Notes under the pieces: model-generated
Database searches by the model: none
Told to the model about the DNA's origin: nothing
What the model saw: only the letters and a program-made list of their open reading frames with translations
Assembly: GCA_022822745.1 (NCBI GenBank)
Contig: JAJEAO010000008.1
Coordinates: forward strand, 1-64,000
Reading direction: 5' to 3'
Origin: Acidobacteriota bacterium
Lineage (GTDB): Bacteria > Acidobacteriota > Vicinamibacteria > Marinacidobacterales > Marinacidobacteraceae
Length of the DNA stretch: 64,000 nucleotides
Position numbers and translations under genes: made by a program
Shown: positions 43,719-52,571 of the stretch, in pieces
How positions within the stretch are numbered: position 1 is the stretch's first letter
How the letters are laid out: each line of letters opens with the position of its first letter

Positions 43719-43856
43719 ATGCGCCGGTTCTCGTTCTGGGGCCTCTTCGCCGTCTTCGCCGCGATCCTGCTCGCCTACTGGCTCTGGATGCGCCGCATGG
43801 ACCGCCGCGACCGGGAAGAGGGCGACGGGACCGGCGGAAGGGACGGAGATGGCTGA
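43719..43856 (+). CDS. 45-aa single-pass membrane peptide
   Basis: MRRFSFWGLFAVFAAILLAY followed by WLWMRRMDRRDRE and a Gly/Asp tail. One transmembrane helix and a positively charged boundary, typical of a CcoQ- or assembly-type small membrane protein, but no assignment is possible. It lies directly after the exported protein gene. Confidence 0.4.
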   Translation: MRRFSFWGLFAVFAAILLAYWLWMRRMDRRDREEGDGTGGRDGDG

Positions 43857-43904
43857 CTCCGCGTGCCCCGAGACAATGGAGACACCGGGCTTCCGGGCCG
43901 ACCG

Positions 43905-44996
43905 ATGAACCACAGCGCGAACGAAATCCGACGTCAGCTCCGTCTGGGCGAGGACAGCCAGTGGGAGTTCAAGCAGGTCGCCTTCTCCGGCAAGCGCCTC
44001 AAGAGCCCGCGACGCGGGGATCTGGCGGATGAGATCGCGGCGTTCGCCAACGCCCGGGGTGGCGTCCTGCTGCTCGGCGTGACGGACCCGGGAGAGATCC
44101 AGGGCCTCACGCGTCGCGAGCTCGTCGCGCTGGATGCGATCGTCACCGAACTCAGCTCGGACACGATCAAGCCCGCCGTTCGGATCCACACATTCCACGA
44201 GGAGCTGGACGGCAAGGCGCTCCTCGTCGCGGAAATCCCCCAGGGCGAGTGGCAGCACGACAGCCCCGGCGGGAGCTTCGTCCGGGTCGGCGGGTCGAAG
44301 CGACGGATGACCAGCGACGAGCGCCTCCGTCTGGCGCAGCGGCTCGGTCAGGCGAGGTTCCCGTCGTTCGACGAGCGCGTGGTTCCGGAGACCGGGTTCC
44401 GGACGCTCGAGGAGTCGCTGTGGAAGCCGCTCCTGAGCGCCGAGGGCGCGGCGGCGCCGCAGGTGTCGCTGGCGAAGCTCGCCCTCCTCGCCAGCGACGC
44501 GTCCGGGGTTCAGCGGGCCACGGTCGCGGGCGTTCTGCTCTGTGCGCGCGCTCCGGAGCGATGGCTCCCCGGCGCCCGGATCACGGCCACGCAGTACCAC
44601 GGCAGGGACCGCGCCTCCGGCCAGGCCGACGCGCAGGAGATCACCGGTCCCCTCGACCAGCAGATCGCGAGCGCCATGGCATTCGTCACCAGGAACATGC
44701 GGGTCGCGGCCCGGAAGGATCCGGCCCGGGTGGATCTGCCGCAATACAGCCGGAGAGCGCTGTTCGAGGCCGTCGTCAACGCGGTGGCGCATCGCGACTA
44801 TTCGATGCATCGGAGCGCGATCCGCCAGGGCCTGCCTCAGCCGGTCCAGTTCGTTCCCGGGGAAGAGCTGCGGCTGACCGACGCCGAGGGCGCGGAGCGG
44901 GCGATGCGCATCGTGGCGATCGTCGGCCGTTCCTCGCTCGTCGAGTACCGGCGGGTGGGCGCCGAGCGGGAACCGAGCCCGGAGAACGGGGCCTGA
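43905..44996 (+). CDS. AlbA_2/Schlafen-type RNA helicase-like protein, altered C-terminus
   Basis: 363 aa from the ATG at 43905 (family start NHSANEIRRQLRLGEDSQWEFK). The AlbA_2 (Schlafen-like) domain covers residues 10-120: WEFKQVAF, LADEIAAFANARGGVLLLGV. The RecG-like ATP-binding C-terminal region follows to FEAVVNAVAHRDYSMH. After this the usual continuation is missing and about 60 residues of unrelated sequence (GEELRLTDAEGAERAMRIVA) end the protein. Such proteins act as transcription regulators or nucleases. The end suggests an in-frame deletion or fusion. Confidence 0.6.
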   Translation: MNHSANEIRRQLRLGEDSQWEFKQVAFSGKRLKSPRRGDLADEIAAFANARGGVLLLGVTDPGEIQGLTRRELVALDAIVTELSSDTIKPAVRIHTFHEELDGKALLVAEIPQGEWQHDSPGGSFVRVGGSKRRMTSDERLRLAQRLGQARFPSFDERVVPETGFRTLEESLWKPLLSAEGAAAPQVSLAKLALLASDASGVQRATVAGVLLCARAPERWLPGARITATQYHGRDRASGQADAQEITGPLDQQIASAMAFVTRNMRVAARKDPARVDLPQYSRRALFEAVVNAVAHRDYSMHRSAIRQGLPQPVQFVPGEELRLTDAEGAERAMRIVAIVGRSSLVEYRRVGAEREPSPENGA

Positions 44997-45060
44997 GTCG
45001 TGGCCGAACCCGCCGGGGCCTCGTCCTCCCCGTGGACGGGGTGAGGAAGGGGCGGTCGCT

Positions 45061-46509
45061 CTGACCTTCGTCGTCTTCGGCGTCTATCTCGCCGCGATCT
45101 TCACGATCGGCGCGGTGGCGCTTCGCCGCACCCGCACGGTGGACGATTACTGGATCGCGGGGGGCAAGCTGGGCTGGCTGCTCGGCGGCGCCACGATGGC
45201 CGCCACCCACGCCAGCGCCGGGACCTACATCGGCACCGTGGGCGTCATCCACGCCGTCGGGTGGGAGTTCACCTGGATCGTGCTGTTCATCCCGTTCAGC
45301 TACTGGTTCATGGCGGCGGTCCTCGCCCCCCGCTTCGCCCGCGTGCGCGAGCTGACCCTCCCGGCCTTCCTCGAACGGCGCTACGGCAGCCCTCGCGCCC
45401 GCGCCCTCGGCGCCGTGGTCATCCTGATCGCGGCCACGGTGTACATCCAGGCGCAGGTGATCGCCGGCGGAGTCATCGCCGAGACCGTGTTCGGCGTCTC
45501 TCCGGTCTGGGGCATGACCGCCTTCACGCTCATCCTGCTCGCCTACACCGCGGTCGGCGGCATGGTGGCGGTGGCCTACACCGATCTGGTGCAGCTCGTC
45601 GTCATGGTGATCGGCGCTCTGGTGGCGGTCCCGATGGCGTTCCGGCTCCTCGACGGGCCCGGGCCGCTGTTCGCCGCCGTGGAATCGCTCCGGCCGGAGA
45701 CGTTCGACTTCGGTTCGCTCCCGGCCATCCTCATGGTCACGATGGGGTTCTCGTTCCTCCTCGGGGGCATCGCCACGCCGGAGAAGCTGACCCGTCTCTA
45801 CGCGATGCGCGACCAGCGCACGATGCGGCGCGGCCTGTTCCTCGCCATCGCGCTCGCGACCGGCGTCAATCTGCTCGTCTTCCTCGTCGCGCTCGCCGCG
45901 ATCGGGCTGTTTCCGCTGCTGCCGACCGGAGACCTCGCCATGCCGCTCATGGCTTCCTACGCCCTGCCGCCGGTGCTCGGGACGGTTCTCCTCGCCGCGA
46001 TCGTGTCGGCGATCATGTCCACGGTGGACTCGCTTCTCCTGGTGGCCGGGTCCGCTCTCTCGCACGATCTGCTCGGCGTGGCGCGCCCCGAGGCGTCTCC
46101 CCGCGCAAGAATGCTGGCCGCCCGGCTCGGCATCCTCGTCGTGGGCATCGCGCCGCTCGTCCTGATCCTGAGCGGCGTGGGCGAAGGAGAGCTGGTCCAG
46201 TTCATCGTGCTCCTGTTCACCGCGATCATGGCCAGCGCCTTCTTCGTCCCGGTCGTCCTCGGCGTCACCTGGCGCCGCCTGACGCGGCAGGGCGCGCTCG
46301 CCTCGATGGTCGGAGGCGTGGTCACGGTGTTCGCGTGGCAGGCGGAGATCTTCCCGTGGCCGGGCTGGAACCCCGACTTCATCCATCCGGCCGCGCCGGG
46401 CGTGCTCGTGTCCTTCTTCCTCGGCGTCACGGTGAGCCTGTTCACGCCGCCACCGCCGGAGGATGCGCTTCGTCCCTATTTCGGAGCCGGGACGGGAGGC
46501 AACGCATGA
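45061..46509 (+). CDS. Sodium:solute symporter family protein
   Basis: About 482 aa with repeated hydrophobic helices and the SSS signature regions: VDDYWIAGGKLGWLLGG, ATHASAGTYIGTVG, YTAVGGMVAVAYTDLVQ and GIATPEKLTRLYAM. The nearest GTG (45115) would remove the first helix (FVVFGVYLAAIFTIGAVAL), so I place the start upstream at the CTG 45061; no ATG/GTG/TTG is available in frame. Likely imports a sugar, amino acid or carboxylate with Na+. It overlaps the SDR gene by 4 nt. Confidence 0.75.
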   Translation: MTFVVFGVYLAAIFTIGAVALRRTRTVDDYWIAGGKLGWLLGGATMAATHASAGTYIGTVGVIHAVGWEFTWIVLFIPFSYWFMAAVLAPRFARVRELTLPAFLERRYGSPRARALGAVVILIAATVYIQAQVIAGGVIAETVFGVSPVWGMTAFTLILLAYTAVGGMVAVAYTDLVQLVVMVIGALVAVPMAFRLLDGPGPLFAAVESLRPETFDFGSLPAILMVTMGFSFLLGGIATPEKLTRLYAMRDQRTMRRGLFLAIALATGVNLLVFLVALAAIGLFPLLPTGDLAMPLMASYALPPVLGTVLLAAIVSAIMSTVDSLLLVAGSALSHDLLGVARPEASPRARMLAARLGILVVGIAPLVLILSGVGEGELVQFIVLLFTAIMASAFFVPVVLGVTWRRLTRQGALASMVGGVVTVFAWQAEIFPWPGWNPDFIHPAAPGVLVSFFLGVTVSLFTPPPPEDALRPYFGAGTGGNA

Positions 46510-47354
46510 GACTTCAGGGAAGCCGGATCCTCGTCACCGGGGGCGCCCGCGGGATGGGGCTGGAGATCGCCCGGCTCGCGGCCTCGAAGGGCGCCGACAC
46601 CGCGATCTGGGATGTGGACGAGCGCCGCCTGCCCGAAGTCCTGACGACCGTGCGCGACGCGATGCGGGGGCCCGAGCAGCGTGTCGCCACGGCCGTCGTG
46701 GATGTCTCGGACCGCGCCGCGGTGATGGCCGCCGCCCGGGAGCTCGAAGCCGACTTCGGCCCGGTGGACCTCCTCGTGAACAACGCCGGGGTCGTCTCCG
46801 GCAAGCCGCTCCTCGATCTCGCCCCCGAGGCCATCGAACGGACCTTCCGGGTGAACGCGCTCGCGCTGTTCTGGACCACCCAGGCGTTCCTGCCGGGCAT
46901 GATCCAGCGCGGCCGCGGCCATCTCGTCACCCTCGCCTCCGCCGCCGGCCTCCTCGGAGCCCCGGGGATGAGCGACTACTCGGCGTCCAAGTACGCGGCG
47001 GTCGGCTACCACGAAGCGCTCCGCGCCGAGCTGCGCCGCCGCGCCCCCGGGATCGGAACGACTCTCGTCTGCCCCTACTTCGTGGACACCGGGATGTTCG
47101 CCGGCGTGCGCACGCGCTTCCCGTTCCTGCTCCCCATCCTCCGCCCGGAAGCGGTCGCGGCCGCGGTCGCCCGCGGCGTGGAGCAGGACCGGAGAGTCGT
47201 CATCCTTCCGTGGTTCGTCCACTCGCTGAAGCTGATCCGGCTGCTCCCGGCGGCGTGGCTGGACCCGATCGCCGCCTTCTTCGGCATCCACTCCGCCATG
47301 GACAGCTTCACCGGCCGCCCCACCCCGCCTCCCCCGCGAGGTGACCGCTCGTGA
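46506..47354 (+). CDS. Short-chain dehydrogenase/reductase
   Basis: 282 aa. Classical SDR: TGGARGMGLEIARLA (TGxxxGxG), DLLVNNAGVVSGK, SAAG with catalytic Ser region and YSASKYAAVG (YxxxK). The C-terminal extension with a hydrophobic stretch (LPAAWLDPIAAFFGI) resembles retinol-dehydrogenase-10-like SDRs that act on lipophilic substrates. Its start overlaps the symporter stop (ATGA) and its end overlaps the next gene (GTGA), so three genes are coupled. Confidence 0.8.
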   Translation: MRLQGSRILVTGGARGMGLEIARLAASKGADTAIWDVDERRLPEVLTTVRDAMRGPEQRVATAVVDVSDRAAVMAAARELEADFGPVDLLVNNAGVVSGKPLLDLAPEAIERTFRVNALALFWTTQAFLPGMIQRGRGHLVTLASAAGLLGAPGMSDYSASKYAAVGYHEALRAELRRRAPGIGTTLVCPYFVDTGMFAGVRTRFPFLLPILRPEAVAAAVARGVEQDRRVVILPWFVHSLKLIRLLPAAWLDPIAAFFGIHSAMDSFTGRPTPPPPRGDRS

Positions 47355-47818
47355 CACCGGAACTCGCACCGCAACCCGCGAGTCCCCCGGACCCGCTTGC
47401 CATCCTCGCCCAGTCGAGCGCACTCCTGGCGCTCGAGGACGGCTGGCTCGACGGCGCCGGATCGGCGCCGGATGGACCGGGGATTCTCTGGCTGGCGCAG
47501 GCGCTCGAATCGGGACTCCCGGAGGGTCTCCCCCGGCCTCACCTCTACCCGACGGAGTCGGGTGGCGTCACAGCGGAGTGGACCTGCGGGAACGTCGAGG
47601 CGTCGCTGGAGATCGATCTGGCCGCTCGCGCCGGTATCTGGGCTGCCGATGACCTGGAACGGGGTGTTTCCGAGGAACGAAGACTCGATCTGACGGCGCC
47701 CCGAAGCTGGGAATGGCTCAGCGCCCGGCTCCGGTCCGCGGCGGAGTTGTCGGCGGCTCCGGGGCGCGGACCGCGGTCAGCGAAGCCGGATCCACGGAGC
47801 GGGCGTCGCTCCGGGTGA
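47351..47818 (+). CDS. Conserved hypothetical protein
   Basis: 155 aa, GTG start overlapping the SDR stop. It has the pattern LYPTESGGVTAEWTCGNVEA then LEIDLAARAGIWAADDL and SWEWLSARL, which I recognise from many small proteins of unknown function encoded in accessory regions. The last 100 nt overlap, in convergent orientation, the 3' end of the DsbD-N-like gene; the tail beyond about residue 128 is low-complexity, so the conserved part ends before the overlap. Confidence 0.5.
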   Translation: MTPELAPQPASPPDPLAILAQSSALLALEDGWLDGAGSAPDGPGILWLAQALESGLPEGLPRPHLYPTESGGVTAEWTCGNVEASLEIDLAARAGIWAADDLERGVSEERRLDLTAPRSWEWLSARLRSAAELSAAPGRGPRSAKPDPRSGRRSG

Positions 47819-48308
47819 CCGGCACGACGAGGGCGTCCACCATCGCGCACAGCCGGTCGGTGCACGCCTGCGCATCCACCTGGACCGAGCCGCCGGGTTC
47901 GGCGCGCACCAGCTTCGCAGCGAAGAAGGAGCGATCCTCGAAGCCCCACGTGTACCAGAGGAGATCCGGCTGGGAGAGTTCCGTCGGGGCTGTCTGCAGC
48001 CAGGGCGCGGCGGTCTCGATCTCCGGCGAAGGCGTGATGACGGTCGGCAGCTCGGTATCGGGTCGCTCCTTCCCGGTGACTTCCGAGGCGCGGAGCACGT
48101 TGTCCATGGCGTAGGTGTGCCAGCCGGGCTCGTGGGACACCTCGACCACGAGCCAGTCCTCCTCGACGCGCGCCTCGTAGGTCACGGCGAGCTCGTCGCC
48201 CAGCCAGACCTCCTGGCGCGCCGACGAATCGCCGTCCTGCCCGGAGGCGGCGGCAGGGAAGAGAAGAGCAGGGAACAGAAGAAAGGCTGCGAGGGCGATT
48301 CGATGCAT
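47718..48308 (-). CDS. Exported DsbD N-terminal-domain-like protein
   Basis: 196 aa with signal peptide (IALAAFLLFPALLFPAAASG). The beta-sandwich pattern SHEPGWHTYAMDN, WLQTAPTEL and ACTDRLCAMV matches the periplasmic N-terminal domain of DsbD/ScsB-type thiol reductases, with one Cys pair (CTDRLC). It begins 2 nt after the end of the thioredoxin-fold selenoprotein-candidate gene, so a shared periplasmic thiol-redox function is likely. The membrane and thioredoxin domains of DsbD are absent. Confidence 0.65.
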   Translation of the reverse strand: MHRIALAAFLLFPALLFPAAASGQDGDSSARQEVWLGDELAVTYEARVEEDWLVVEVSHEPGWHTYAMDNVLRASEVTGKERPDTELPTVITPSPEIETAAPWLQTAPTELSQPDLLWYTWGFEDRSFFAAKLVRAEPGGSVQVDAQACTDRLCAMVDALVVPVTRSDARSVDPASLTAVRAPEPPTTPPRTGAGR

Positions 48309-48310
48309 GG

Positions 48311-49591
48311 TCACGGGGTTCCGTACTTCCGGAAGCGCTGGCGGTGGGTTCGGACCGTCATGGAGGTCCGGCTGCCTCCGCGGATGATGCCGAGGGTCAC
48401 CTCCTCCCCGGCGGTCACGTTCAGCCGGAGATGGAGGAGACAGTCCCGGATCGGCGGATCCGACGCGACCCCGTCCACCGAATGGATGACGTCTCCGGGC
48501 TCGAGATCGTGGAGCTCCATGACCGAGGCGCGCCGATGGACGCGAGTCACCTCGCAGGCGAAACCATCGGGATCGAGATCCAGCTCGCGTTTCGCGGCCT
48601 CGGTGAGCGGCGTCGTGCTCACGTGGAGCTGGGGGTCGATGGACCAGTAGCGGTAGCCGAGGTCGGACACCCACCACAGCGGCGGCAGATCGAGCACGAG
48701 ATCCACCGGGCCGACCTCCGGCCGCTCCACCGTGACTTCCACCCGCTCGGCCGCCCGGTCCACCCCGTCGTAGCGGTAGTGCAGGTCGCCGAAGGTCAGC
48801 ACGCGCTCTCCCGCGAAGCGCACGATGGCGTCGCCGGCGCGCATCCCGGCCGCCAGCGCCGCGCCCTCGGCGCGCTCCAGCACCAGACCCCGCGGCACAT
48901 CGAAGTGAAGGCCGAGATCCCGCACATCCGGGGATCGGAACATCTCGCGCCGCTTGTCGAGCGTCCCGGCCCGCTCCCGTTCGGCCGCCCGGTAGTCCCC
49001 GATCATGTGGCACTCGACGCAGCGGCCCCGCTCGATTTCCTGCCGAACGAGCCGCTGCAGATCGGTGGCGAAGAACGGGTTCGGCCGCGGGCGGGGAGGC
49101 AGCTCCCCCGCGACCCAGCGCTCGTGTTCGCGGAGGCCGGCTTCAAGTGCGAGCACGAAACTGTCGAGGTCGAGGTAGGAATCCGCCGCCCTCGCGTCGC
49201 GGCCCCCGTAGCGAAGGTAGATCTGCTCGTCCGGGCTGACGATGAAGAAGTAGATCGAGTGGTGCCAGTCGTAGTCGTAGAGGCCGACATCAACCCGACG
49301 CATGGTCGTGACGCGGGCGCGCACGAAGCGCTCGAGCAGACGTCCCCTGACGGAATCGCGCGGCGACAGAACAACCTGCCTGTCGAATCTTCGGCCGCTG
49401 ACTCAGGGGGAGCAGCGGAACTCGACCAGCAGGGGCCGTCCGGTCTCCTTTGCGAGGGCCAGAGCCTGCTGGTAGTCGCTGATCCAATCCAGCGTCTCGG
49501 ACGCCGCCGGCTGGGCGGCGAGGGTGGCGGGCAGCGTCGCGAGAACTGTCAGCGCCAGGGGCGCGAGACGCGAAACCGGAGCGTTCGTCAT
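48311..49591 (-). CDS. Thioredoxin-fold/PDZ protein, probable selenoprotein (CxxU)
   Basis: Reading from the ATG at 49591 gives a signal peptide (LTVLATLPATLAAQP) and then a thioredoxin-like domain GRPLLVEFRCSP. An in-frame TGA follows (49405-49403, residue 63), and the same frame continues GRRFDRQVV, VDVGLYDYDWHHSIYFFI and IYLRYGGRDA without a break to 48311 (426 aa). Relatives I know of have Cys at the TGA position, so the motif is C-S-P-U. A CVECH motif near residue 195 resembles a heme-c site. Residues about 220-290 and 340-420 look like PDZ domains. A hairpin with the bacterial SECIS pattern starts 17 nt after the TGA. If not selenocysteine, the gene would be two dead pieces, which the intact frame argues against. 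No sel genes are in the window. Confidence 0.75.
49360..49398 (-). promoter_or_regulatory. Bacterial SECIS-like hairpin after in-frame UGA
   Basis: On the minus strand, a 6-bp perfect stem CGACAG/CTGTCG (49385-49380 with 49369-49364) closes a 10-nt loop GCAGGTTGTT containing GG-U. A lower stem GCGG/CCGC (49398-49395 with 49363-49360) stacks below a one-sided bulge. The apical loop begins 23 nt after the UGA, within the 16-37 nt window of the bacterial SECIS model. Confidence 0.65.
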
Positions 49592-49713
49592 GGTCCTCCC
49601 TCGGTCGGAAAGCGATGGGCCGACACCGATCCCTCGAGGTCGGGACCGGTTCGGAGACCCGCAACGCTATACCACCCCGACCGATACGCTCCGGCCCGGG
49701 AGAACCCGGCGCC

Positions 49714-50346
49714 ATGGAACCGCTCGAACGCCGCCCACCGGGACGGTCCGGAGGAGACTGCGACGAGCGGGCGCCGGTGGAGTCCGTCCCCGCCTACGTG
49801 CTCGCCGGGGGCCGAAGCCGCCGATTCGGGAGCGACAAGGCGCGCTTTGTCATCCGGAGAGAGCCACAGATCGTCGGGCTCGCGAGGACCGTCGCGACCG
49901 TCGCCAGCCCGGTCCGGGTGGTCGCCCGCGAGCCCGGCGCCTACCGGGATCTGGGCCTCGAGACGATCGCCGACCCGATCCCGGATCGGGGGCCGATGGG
50001 AGGCCTCCTCGGCGCGCTCGAGGACGCGAGTCCCGCGCCGTGGATCCTCTGCGTCGCCTGCGATCTCGTGGGCGTCCGCCCCCGATGGGTGCGCGCCCTG
50101 CTCGCCGCGCGGGATCCCGGAGTCGTGGCGTCCGTCTATCGGACCGACCGGTACCATCCGGTTCTCGCCGCTTACCACACCGACCTGCGCCGGGAGGTCC
50201 GCCGCCGGGTGGTCGCTGGACGCCTGACCATGCAGCGGCTCCTCGACGAAATCCCGGCCGCCGTGCTGACTCCACCCCCGGACTTCTCGAAGCTTGTCAA
50301 CCTGAACCATCCCGGAGAAGTCCGCCCCCCGATGCCCCGTGGCTAG
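49714..50346 (+). CDS. mobA: Molybdenum cofactor guanylyltransferase MobA
   Basis: 210 aa from the ATG at 49714. Nucleotidyltransferase signature VLAGGRSRRFGSDKARF near residue 30, DRGPMGGLLGALE near 94, CVACDLVGVRP near 112, and the C-terminal LVNLNHPGE. It attaches GMP to molybdopterin to make the bis-MGD cofactor. It overlaps the next gene, a bis-MGD enzyme, by 8 nt, so cofactor maturation and client enzyme are co-expressed. Divergent from the selenoprotein candidate with a 122-bp shared promoter region. Confidence 0.85.
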   Translation: MEPLERRPPGRSGGDCDERAPVESVPAYVLAGGRSRRFGSDKARFVIRREPQIVGLARTVATVASPVRVVAREPGAYRDLGLETIADPIPDRGPMGGLLGALEDASPAPWILCVACDLVGVRPRWVRALLAARDPGVVASVYRTDRYHPVLAAYHTDLRREVRRRVVAGRLTMQRLLDEIPAAVLTPPPDFSKLVNLNHPGEVRPPMPRG

Positions 50347-52558
50347 ACCCCGGGTCGGCGCCGGCGGCGGGGTGGCGGCGCTCTCCTACGTGGCCCGCCA
50401 GGCGCTCTCCGTCGGGAACCCGTTCGCGCTCTACCGGAGGATGCGGAGCCGCAACGCGTGCAAGACCTGCGGGCTCGGCATGGGCGGGCAGCGCGGCGGG
50501 ATGGTGAACGAGGCCGGACACATCCTCGAGGTATGCAAGAAGTCCGTCCAGGCGCAGGCCGGCGACATGCAGGCCGCGATCAGCGAGAGCCGGCTGCGCG
50601 CGCTCCCGTTCCGCCGGCTGGAGGCGCTTGGTTCGAGGGAGCTCGAACGCCTGGGACGGGTGGCGTTTCCCATGCTCGCGCGCCCCGGAGACGCCGGCTT
50701 CCGCCGCATCGGGTGGGAGGAGGCGCTCGAAGTGGCCGCCGAGGCGTTCCGCGCCGCCCCGCCCGAGGAGGTCTTCTTCTACTCCTCGGGGCGGGCGAGC
50801 AACGAGGCCGCCTTCCTGATGCAGCTCGTGGCCCGGGCCTGGGGAACCGGCAACATCCACAACTGCTCCTTCTACTGCCACCAGGCCTCGAGCGTCGCCC
50901 TGAGCGAGGTCTATGGATCGGGAACCGGCTCGATCCGGCTGGAAGACCTCGAGAAGGCGGATCTCGCCCTGATCGCAGGGGCGAATCCGGCGAGCAACCA
51001 CCCGCGCCTGATCACCCAGCTCGTGCGGCTCCGCCGCCGCGGGGGCCGCGTCATCATCGTGAATCCGCTCCGCGAACTCGGGCTCCAGCGGTTCCGCGTC
51101 CCCTCGGACTGGCGGAGCATGCTGTTCGGCTCGACCGTTTCCGACCTCTACCTCCAGCCCCACATCGGCGGCGATGTAGCGCTCTACAAGGCCATCCTGA
51201 AGGCGCTTCTCGCTCGGGGGAGCGTGCGCGAGGGATACATCGCCCGCCATACGCGGGGCTGGGAAGGAGTGCGGACGGACCTCGAGGCGACCTCGTGGCG
51301 CCGCCTGATCGAGGCCTCCGGCGTGGCGCGGCGGGAGATCGAGGCCGCGGCGGAGATGCTCGGGAAGGCCGGGCGCGGCATCTTCTGCTGGGCCATGGGT
51401 CTGACGCACCATGCGCACGGCATCGAAAACGTGCTCGCTCTGTCCAACCTCGCCCTCGCCCGCGGCTTCCTCGGCGCACCCGGCGCCGGGCTCCTCCCCA
51501 TCCGGGGCCACTCGAACGTCCAGGGCGTCGGGTCCGTCGGGGTGGCGCCGGTGATGAAGGAGGCGTTCGCCCGCCGGCTCCACGAGCTCTACGACATCGC
51601 GCTGCCGGCGCGCGCGGGGATGGACACCTACCGCTGCATGGAGGCTGCCGCGGCCGGACGGATCCGCGCCGCGTTCCTGCTCGGCGGCAACCTGTTCGCG
51701 AGCAACCCGGACCGGGTCTGGGCGGCGCGCAGCCTGCGGCGCATCGGCACGTCCGTGTTCGTTTCCACGAAGCTGAACGAGGGCCATGTCCACGGTCGCG
51801 GCCGCGCGACGCTCGTCCTGCCGCCCCTCGCCCGCGACGAGGAGCGCGAGGGGACGACCCAGGAGTCCATGTTCAGCTTCGTGCGCCTGTCGGAAGGCGG
51901 ACAGCCCCCGGTGAGCCACGAAATGCGTTCCGAGGTGGAGATCATCGCCTCGCTCGCGGAGCGGATCCTGCCGCCGGGCCGCTTCGACTGGAGGGGCCTC
52001 CGGTCCCACGAAGCGCTCCGCGCCGCGATCGCGAGAACGGTGCCCGGCTACCGCCCGATCGGCAAGCTGGATCGGGGCGGCGACGAGTTCCACGTCCGGG
52101 GCCGCGCCTTCCACGAGCCCCGGTTCGCCACCGACGACGGCCGGGCGCGCTTCCGCGTCACGCCGCTGCCGGACTTTCGCCTCGAGGCCGACGAGTTCCG
52201 ACTCATGACGCTCCGTTCCGAAGGCCAGTTCAACACGGTCGTGTACGACGAGGAGGATCTCTACCGGGGAAACCGCCGCCGGGACACGGTCATGATGTCG
52301 GCGCCGGACGCCGAAGCCCGCGGGTTCGAGGAGGGCGACCGCGTCACCGTGGTGACCGATGTCGGAAGCCTCCGGGTCTCGGTGGCCATCGTGGACATCC
52401 GTCCCGGAAACCTCGCCATGTACTACCCCGAGGCGAACGTCCTGGTGCCCCGCCGACTGGATCGCCGTTCCGGGACTCCGGCGTTCAAGTCGGTCCGCGC
52501 CCGGATCGAGAGCGGAAGCACCCGCCCGCCGCAACCGAATCCCGTCGGCCTGCAGTAG
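50339..52558 (+). CDS. FdhF/YdeP-family molybdopterin oxidoreductase
   Basis: 739 aa, GTG start. An N-terminal CKTCGLGMGGQRGG region with a further Cys (VCKKS) fits the iron-sulfur segment. The core shows YSSGRASNEAAFLMQ, NIHNCSFYCHQASSVALSE and LIAGANPASNHPR, with GHSNVQGVGSVG and LNEGHVHGRGRATL later. The C-terminal MopB-binding domain has RSEGQFNTVVYDEED and NVLVPRRLD. This is the FdhF/YdeP (formate-dehydrogenase-like) branch, whose physiological substrate is mostly unknown; acid-resistance roles are reported for YdeP. No selenocysteine codon is seen in it and no electron-transfer subunit lies beside it. Confidence 0.8.
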   Translation: MARPRVGAGGGVAALSYVARQALSVGNPFALYRRMRSRNACKTCGLGMGGQRGGMVNEAGHILEVCKKSVQAQAGDMQAAISESRLRALPFRRLEALGSRELERLGRVAFPMLARPGDAGFRRIGWEEALEVAAEAFRAAPPEEVFFYSSGRASNEAAFLMQLVARAWGTGNIHNCSFYCHQASSVALSEVYGSGTGSIRLEDLEKADLALIAGANPASNHPRLITQLVRLRRRGGRVIIVNPLRELGLQRFRVPSDWRSMLFGSTVSDLYLQPHIGGDVALYKAILKALLARGSVREGYIARHTRGWEGVRTDLEATSWRRLIEASGVARREIEAAAEMLGKAGRGIFCWAMGLTHHAHGIENVLALSNLALARGFLGAPGAGLLPIRGHSNVQGVGSVGVAPVMKEAFARRLHELYDIALPARAGMDTYRCMEAAAAGRIRAAFLLGGNLFASNPDRVWAARSLRRIGTSVFVSTKLNEGHVHGRGRATLVLPPLARDEEREGTTQESMFSFVRLSEGGQPPVSHEMRSEVEIIASLAERILPPGRFDWRGLRSHEALRAAIARTVPGYRPIGKLDRGGDEFHVRGRAFHEPRFATDDGRARFRVTPLPDFRLEADEFRLMTLRSEGQFNTVVYDEEDLYRGNRRRDTVMMSAPDAEARGFEEGDRVTVVTDVGSLRVSVAIVDIRPGNLAMYYPEANVLVPRRLDRRSGTPAFKSVRARIESGSTRPPQPNPVGLQ

Positions 52559-52571
52559 TCCCGGGCGGGGT

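Noticed and set aside
50339..52558. Selenocysteine in the formate-dehydrogenase-like molybdoenzyme
   Set aside because: No in-frame TGA occurs in the gene; the frame is continuous with ordinary codons.
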